64,000 nucleotides of DNA from Sipunculus nudus (lineage: Eukaryota; Annelida; Sipuncula; Golfingiida; Sipunculidae): assembly GCA_026874595.1 (NCBI GenBank), contig CM049314.1, forward strand, positions 27,419,729 through 27,483,728. The letters run 5' to 3'. Numbering within the stretch: the first letter of the stretch is position 1; every line of letters begins with the position of its first letter. Below are positions 58,290 to 64,000 of this stretch, piece after piece. A model generated the notes under the pieces. The model worked only from the letters and a program-made list of their open reading frames with translations, was not told where the DNA came from and made no database searches. Made by a program: the position numbers and the translations under genes.

Positions 58290-59998
58290 TGGCAGCGAAT
58301 GTGTTAAGGTGCTCAAATCATGTTTGTGGCCTGTCAAGTGCAGGTTTCCAGTGTGATTTGCCAAGATCTCCCTGGATGCTGTGTTGGAAGATTTTTGGGC
58401 TTAAGGATACAATTTGTGCCCAATCTATCTGTATTTGAAATGTTTTATAAGAATTAAGTTACCTAATTTCAGGATTCAAAGGAGACTTGCCAACGACCTC
58501 CCTAGACTTTACATTAGAAGGTTCCAAGGAAAATAGATATAATTTGTACCTCGTCTGTCTGGGTGCTCAAATTCATAATTGTTTGGCACATAGCGAATAG
58601 AATATAGCCTGTGCACCATGACCTAATTTCTTGTTTCTACAAAGATATATTTGTTACCCTTAGATGTTGCTTTAGGAGATTTTAGGCCTAATGTATACAA
58701 TTTGTGCCCATCTGATATTCAGGGTGTTCATATATCATCTTTTTACCTGTAGGTTGCAGAATATAGGTCACAGTGACCTGATTTCACAAATCACTTGCCG
58801 GGGACCTCCCTGAATGTTATGTTAGAATATTCTAGGCCTAATGGATACAATTGATCAAAATAATGCTTTTGGCTTAAGTTGTTAAATATAGGTCAACATG
58901 ACCTAATTACAGGTTTCCAAGAAGATTTGCCAAGAACCTCCCTGGATATTGTGTTAGAAGATTCTGGGCTTAAAAGACATAACCTGTACCCGTCTGAAAT
59001 TCAGAGTGCTCATATGACATCTCGTCCCTATAGATCGCAGAATATAGGCCACAGTGACCTTATTTCAGGTTGCAAAAGACATTTGACTAGGACCTCCATA
59101 AATAAATTTATGCCCCGGCTGACTGACTGGGTGCTCAAAATCATGTTTTCGGCCCGTGGGTCACAGACAAAATAAAGGTCACCATGACCTAATTTCAATT
59201 TTTCAAGGAGATTTGTCTAGGACCTCCCTGGATGTACAGTTAGAGGTTTCTATGTCTAACGGTCACGTTTTGTGCCCAGCTGATATTCAGGGTGTTCAAA
59301 ATCATGTTTTCTGCCCGTAGGTTACAAAATATAGGTTATCCTGACCTAAAATCAGGTTTCAAAGGAGATTTTCTTTGGACCTCCAAGGATGTACAGTTAG
59401 AAGATTCTAGGTCTAACGGTTACGCGTTGTGCCAATCTGACATCCAGGCTGTTCTAAATCATGTTTTCTGCCTGTAGGTTACAAAATATAGGTCACTATG
59501 ACCTAATTTATGGTTTCCAAGGAGATTTGCCTAGAACCTCAGAGGATATTGTGTTAGAAGTTTCTAGGCCTAACAGATGCAATTTGTCCCCATCTGACAT
59601 TCAGGGAGTTAATATGTCATCTTTTTCCTATGGGTCGCGGAATATAGGTCAGAGTGACTTAATTTCAGGTTTCCAAGGCAATTTACCTAGGAGCTCTTTA
59701 AATGTCTCGTTCCAGGATTCAAGGCATAATGGATACAATTTGTGCCCCGTGAGACTGTCCAGATGCACGAAATATCACAAAATATAGGCCCGTATATCAC
59801 CAAAAATAGGTCACCAAGACCAAATTTCAGAATTCCAAGAAGATTTGCCTAGGACCCCCTGGATGTACAGATAGAAGTTTTTAGGTCTAACGGTTACGAT
59901 TTGTGCCCTGTAAAAGGACGGACGGCCGGACAACCCGACAGACGTCGGACAAAGGGTGATCGCTATAGCTCAAATGATTTACAGTTAGCTGAGCTAAT
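58290..59998. repeat. About 155-bp tandem repeat carrying AGGTCAnnnTGACCT palindromes
   Basis: At least nine degenerate units run ATATAGGTCACnnTGACCTAATTT, GGTTTCCAAGGAGATTTGCC, AGGACCTCCCTGGATGT, AGATTCTAGGCCTAACGG, ATTTGTGCCC and CATTCAGGGTG. Perfect palindromes lie at 58765-58779, 58890-58904, 59176-59190 and 59490-59504, and one-mismatch copies at 59046-59060 and elsewhere. The array closes with ACGGACGGCCGGA and the hairpin at 59966-59996. Open frames at 58879-59175, 59292-59477 and 59461-59787 are read-through of the repeat. Confidence 0.85.
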
Positions 59999-59999
59999 A

Positions 60000-60895
60000 A
60001 GTTATTTCTTAAAGCCAAAGACCCATAAAAATGAAGTTTGAATCAAATTGAATGATGTATAGATGAGGCATATGTGAAAGACGGAAGGTTTGGGATGGAT
60101 AGTTTAGCTTATAAATATGTTCAAAAGCATTTGAAACAATTTGGTATTGTGACCTTGACCTCTGACCGTTTGAACTCAACATCAATAGGGTTCTACCCTT
60201 ATTGGTAGGTAAGCCATTTGGAACAGATGGATAGTAGAGGGTGAAAGTTTTGCCTTGAAATGGCTCAACGCAAGAAGTGGGTGCTGAGAACTTGATCTTT
60301 GACCTCAAAATCAACAGGTCTTTGTCCTGTTGGCAGGGAAGCGATTTGTCCAAGCTGGAATGTTTGGAATAAAAAGTCTAGCTTGAAATGTGTCCACAAC
60401 CTTTTTAAAGAAGTGAATCTTGTGACATTTCACCTTATAACCCCAAAATCTATAGCATTCTTCTCACACCTGGTAGATGAGCCATATGTAAAAGATTAAA
60501 TGATTGGGAGAAACGGTTTGGCTATAAATGCATCAACAACTTTCCTAAGAATTGGGTCCTAAGACCTTGACCTTTGACCTTGTGACCTCAAAATAATTAT
60601 GATCTTCCGCCGTTGGTAGGTGAGCTGTATGTGAAGGATGGAAGTTTTGGGATGAAAATTTTGGCTATAGGACTTTATTCTGGAAGGTGCAAACACACCC
60701 CGTTACTCGGAGAATATAGGTCGCAGTGACCGTATTTCAGGTTTGCAAGGAGATATTTTTAGAACCTCTATGACAACATACATGTTCATAATCCTAGACC
60801 CTACGGTTACGATTTGTGCCCTGCTAACCGACGGACGACGAACAAAAATCATCGCTATACCAAAGCATGACTGAAAGTCAGCTGAGCTAAAAAGG
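60000..60895. repeat. TGACCT-rich repeat array with a perfect DR1, ending in a repeat terminus
   Basis: GTGACCTTGACCTCTGACC lies near 60150 and a perfect TGACCTTTGACCT at 60568-60580, followed by TGTGACCTC. A palindromic-type AGGTCGCAGTGACCG lies near 60718 in the final unit, which closes with AAAGTCAGCTGAGCTAAAAA near 60890. Confidence 0.75.
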
Positions 60896-61759
60896 TTTTT
60901 GTAATTAAAACCACTTTTTTGTGTTGAATTTGTATATTCTGCAAGCTATTAGTTTTATATTTGTGGTACAAAATCAAATGTCATATTATTTTTAGCAAAT
61001 GTTTATACAGGATGACATATTCAGGCTAAGCATGATCTTCCACATGGCCCAGGTTAAAATGACAATAGCTGTAAAACAATCAGAATATGAAATGAGGTTG
61101 AGGAAAAAGTTAGTACATGCATGCAACAATGTAATATAGCATACAATACCAGATATTCAGTAGAAATTTTAGATGTCACATGTTTGTTAGTTACCCTCTG
61201 ATTTCAAGTGCTTGATGCGTTTCTTAAATGTATATAGGGAAGGGTATCTCTTGTTTCTGTTGTTAGACTATTTTATAATTTAGATTGCATGAATTTAAAT
61301 GAATTTCTTAAATAGTCTGTCATCGTTAAACTGAGTGCCCCTACATAATATGACTTAGGGTAATATGTATGGACACTCCGTGTATATTCACTCCGTGAAT
61401 TGGTCATTCATGTATGAAGGGCACTGATAGTTTAAACATTTTAAACCAACAAGCAGTTGAAGTCTTTGGGTCGTTCTTCTAAGACTGAATACCAAGCATT
61501 ATTTCAAAGTCATTAACATTACATCCAGACTTAAATACTTGGCTGTTAAAACGAATTGCACGATTCTGAAATTTCAGCATTTTGTTAAAATACCCCAATA
61601 TCGTTATGCCATAGTCAAACGCTGGTAAATCAGACCTTTATAGATCTTAAGAAGTACATCCTTATGTTGGAACCTACAGATTGATACCTGTTCGATTTGC
61701 TCTGTCCAATTGAAATATTCATTTAATACGAGACCTAAGTATAAAACACTATTACTCTG
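60896..61759. other. AT-rich flank, nothing recognised
   Basis: No coding frame or clear repeat was seen. The last part may be the 3' region of the minus-strand LINE that follows. Confidence 0.4.
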
Positions 61760-62997
61760 TTATACATCCTTTTTATATAATGTTATGTTAAACAGAAAAG
61801 ACTGCAAATAACATGATCTAAACAATAAAGAATATGTCTTTGCAATATTAACTGTAAGTCGGTTTCTAGCCAACCATTCTGTTATGTTATGTACTCCAGA
61901 TTGTAGCTCCTGTTTAACAGTGCTCGCCTCGGAATGTGTAAAGAACATGAGAGTGTCCACTGCAAATAAATTACATTTAAAGTTCCCAGTGTAACTACTT
62001 ATATCATTTACATATAAAAGGAACAAGCGTGGACCTAAAATCGACCCGTGTGGAATGCCTATGGAGATATGCTGTGTTGAAGATGTGTCATTTCCCTTAT
62101 TAACAAATTTTGTCTGCCAAAAGATAATTTGCTTGTAGATCATGTACATCACCAATTAAACCATATATGCTAAACTTATTTGGTAAAATATCAGGATCGA
62201 TAATTTCAAAACATTTCTTTAGGTCCAAAAATACATGCACCGGTTTATCGTATAGTTTCAACAGCTTCAAGCCAAATATCTATAACTTTTTATAAGCTTC
62301 TTTGCGTAGAATGATTTCTTAGGAAAGCCGATTGGTCATGTGTTATCATATTTAAGGTTATCAAATGTTTCATTACATGGTTATGAATACCCCTTTCAGA
62401 GACTTTTGTAATATGTGGTAATACGGAAATAAGCAGGGAATTTTCCGCGGTCCTCCTTAGGACAGTTGCCTTTGTATACCGGTGTTATATTTGCAATTTT
62501 CCAACGGTAGGGACCCTTTGTGCGATAGACTTAGATTAAATAATGAAGCTAAGCTAGTCAATGTAACGCATGCTCTTAGGTTTAGTAGTTTTGAATCAAA
62601 CCCTAGAATGTCCGTGTTCTGTTCACCAGAGAGTTTTGATAATTGTTTGTATATGAATTCAGCATCAAAGTTCACTAATGTTAATATATTTGCTGCCAAC
62701 GGGAGTTTATCAGATAGCTCCTTACTAATACTTGAGAAATATGTATTGACCTCATCAATATTACATTTCATTACACATGTTTCTCCTTGTCCATTACTAC
62801 ACATCATAAATAACTTTCCTTATCTTCTGTTGATGAAATCCCTCGTCATGTATTTTGATCAAATAAAACACTCTTTTATTCTCTTTTAGTTGTTTGTTCA
62901 CATAGTTTCTGAGATTTCCATCATGTGACACAAAGGAACTTTTTTCTACATTTACTTTCATATTTACGTGATACTGCATGGTTATATACATATACAT
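61760..62997 (-). mobile_element. CR1/jockey-like LINE fragment (reverse transcriptase)
   Basis: Minus-strand frames in RT order: 62997-62797 and 62807-62457 hold pre-RT and fingers sequence (FDSKLLNLRACV, LASLFNLSLSHKGSLP), and about 62457-62160 a broken palm. 62155-61760 holds GIPHGSILGPRLFLLYVND and then FAVDTLMFF, where the catalytic FADD or YADD has lost its first Asp, followed by RLTVNIAKTYSLLF. Multiple stops and the changed catalytic residue mark it as dead. 5' truncation before the endonuclease is typical of LINE copies. Clade assignment is by general motif resemblance only. Confidence 0.8.
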
Positions 62998-62999
62998 AA

Positions 63000-64000
63000 A
63001 TAAGATATAATAAAGATGATATTTTAATTAAAGGAGCAATTATCATATGAAGTGTTGACAATATTTGCTTTTCTCAATAACTAATAACCACTCTTTTAAT
63101 TATGTTCTCAGGGACCGCCCAGGAAACTGAAGTCTCCTAATATCTTACTCATTTTCAGATAAACAAAAGTTAATCTCTTAATGTTGAATGACCATTATAA
63201 ATAACCCAACTTCCTGATAAACGTTACTGAAACAATCTAGCAAACTATTAATGCTTATCAATTATTTCTACGATTAAGCATACATAGTGATTTTTAATCA
63301 TTCCAAGGAAAGAATTGATCACACAGTAGATTTTGTGTATTCAGACGATACAATTCCCCGCCGTTAATAATCAGGACATTGACACTCGTTGTGCTGACTA
63401 AAATATGTTTGTTATTATAATTTTTTTTTAAATCTGGTAATACAAAATGCCTGATATTTTCATTGTATTAATTTGACGGAAATCAGTCCCTTTCCTAAAA
63501 TCTATATATGTGTGTATGTGTGTATGTGTGTTTGTGTACAAATGTACTTACTTGTAATTGACGTAACTTGAAATCAGTTCTGTTGGTCTTGCTGGTATAA
63601 TAACCTGTCAAATACAAAATTCCAGATTGTGGTTTGGCAAGAGATATATGTATTTGTACTTGATACTTGATCTTTATGCCTCTATAAATGATGTAACCAG
63701 AGAATATGATGACTTCTAATTATGAAAGGGTTTAATCTATGGTATACCAGGAAAACTTGAACATTTATTAATAAACGTCATCAGATAAAAAACACGGTAC
63801 CGGCTTTAAGTTTTTTCCCAACCAAAAATTATCAGTTTGAGGTACGTTCAATAGAATATCGAAAAAATTATTTACAAACTGAATCGCGATACGTAATATG
63901 CAAATCATCGTACTGCGATATACCTATTTCAATAATGACGATGATTACAGAATATAGGTCACCGTGACATAATTTACGTTAAAGTTTAGTTAAACGTTTC
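63000..64000. other. AT-rich sequence ending in a repeat start
   Basis: Nothing coding was recognised. A TGTGTATGTGTG run lies near 63510. The final 60 bp contain ATATAGGTCACCGTGACATAATTT (from about 63953), the start of another copy of the 155-bp repeat, cut by the window end. Confidence 0.5.

Noticed and set aside
58879-59787. Protein-coding gene with repeated domains (98-, 61- and 108-codon ORFs)
   Set aside because: The repetition comes from the 155-bp DNA repeat; frames are not preserved between units and stops are frequent.

Overview
This is a eukaryotic, AT-rich, repeat-dominated window. It most resembles mollusc genomic DNA, probably a bivalve. The reasons are tRNA-derived SINEs with clear A and B boxes, long dispersed repeats full of TGACCT-type hexamers, at least a dozen long (AT)n arrays, a BEL/Pao LTR retrotransposon, and immune-type receptor genes with leucine-rich repeats (LRR) or C-type-lectin domains (CTLD). 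Species cannot be told from sequence alone. There are no operons, rRNA genes or CRISPR arrays.

Host genes. (1) 41733-43046 (+) is an intronless gene for a secreted or membrane LRR-Ig protein with a TATA box and a CCAAT box upstream. Relatives or relics lie at 13880-14369 (degenerate LRRs), and two similar terminal coding segments sit at 1-65 and 5603-5858. (2) 20362-22805 (-) is a multi-exon CTLD membrane receptor that simple ORF calling misses. I assembled five exons from splice sites, exon phase and domain content: CTLD C-half, second CTLD N-half, two short stalk exons, and a transmembrane plus short tail exon. Its 5' end was not found.

Mobile DNA. 11160-13830 (+) is a dead L1/Tx1-like LINE. 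33505-40428 (-) is a structurally complete but dead BEL/Pao element with two about 1.1 kb LTRs, a likely 5-bp target duplication and a poly-G polypurine tract. 50082-54268 holds two convergent genes, a SWIM-YqaJ nuclease (+) and a THAP-DDE transposase (-), read here as an ISL2EU/IS4EU-type DNA transposon. 61760-62997 (-) is a CR1/jockey-like LINE fragment. 23205-23790 is a TTAA-flanked MITE-like inverted-repeat element. SINEs lie at 8064-8290 and inside the left LTR. A probable pogo/Tigger relic is at 2974-3258.

Dispersed repeats fill roughly 6.8-9.9, 16.5-20.3, 26.1-28.5, 45.2-48.7, 54.4-54.8 and 58.3-60.9 kb. They are degenerate tandem arrays (277-bp, 344-bp and about 155-bp units, plus an irregular TGACCT-rich unit) that usually end in a conserved hairpin. 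Copies repeatedly carry exact matches to nuclear-receptor sites: AGGTCAnnnTGACCT palindromes (oestrogen-response-element type) and AGGTCA direct repeats (DR1). This is the most interesting system-level signal in the window.

The remaining stretches show no gene I can support.
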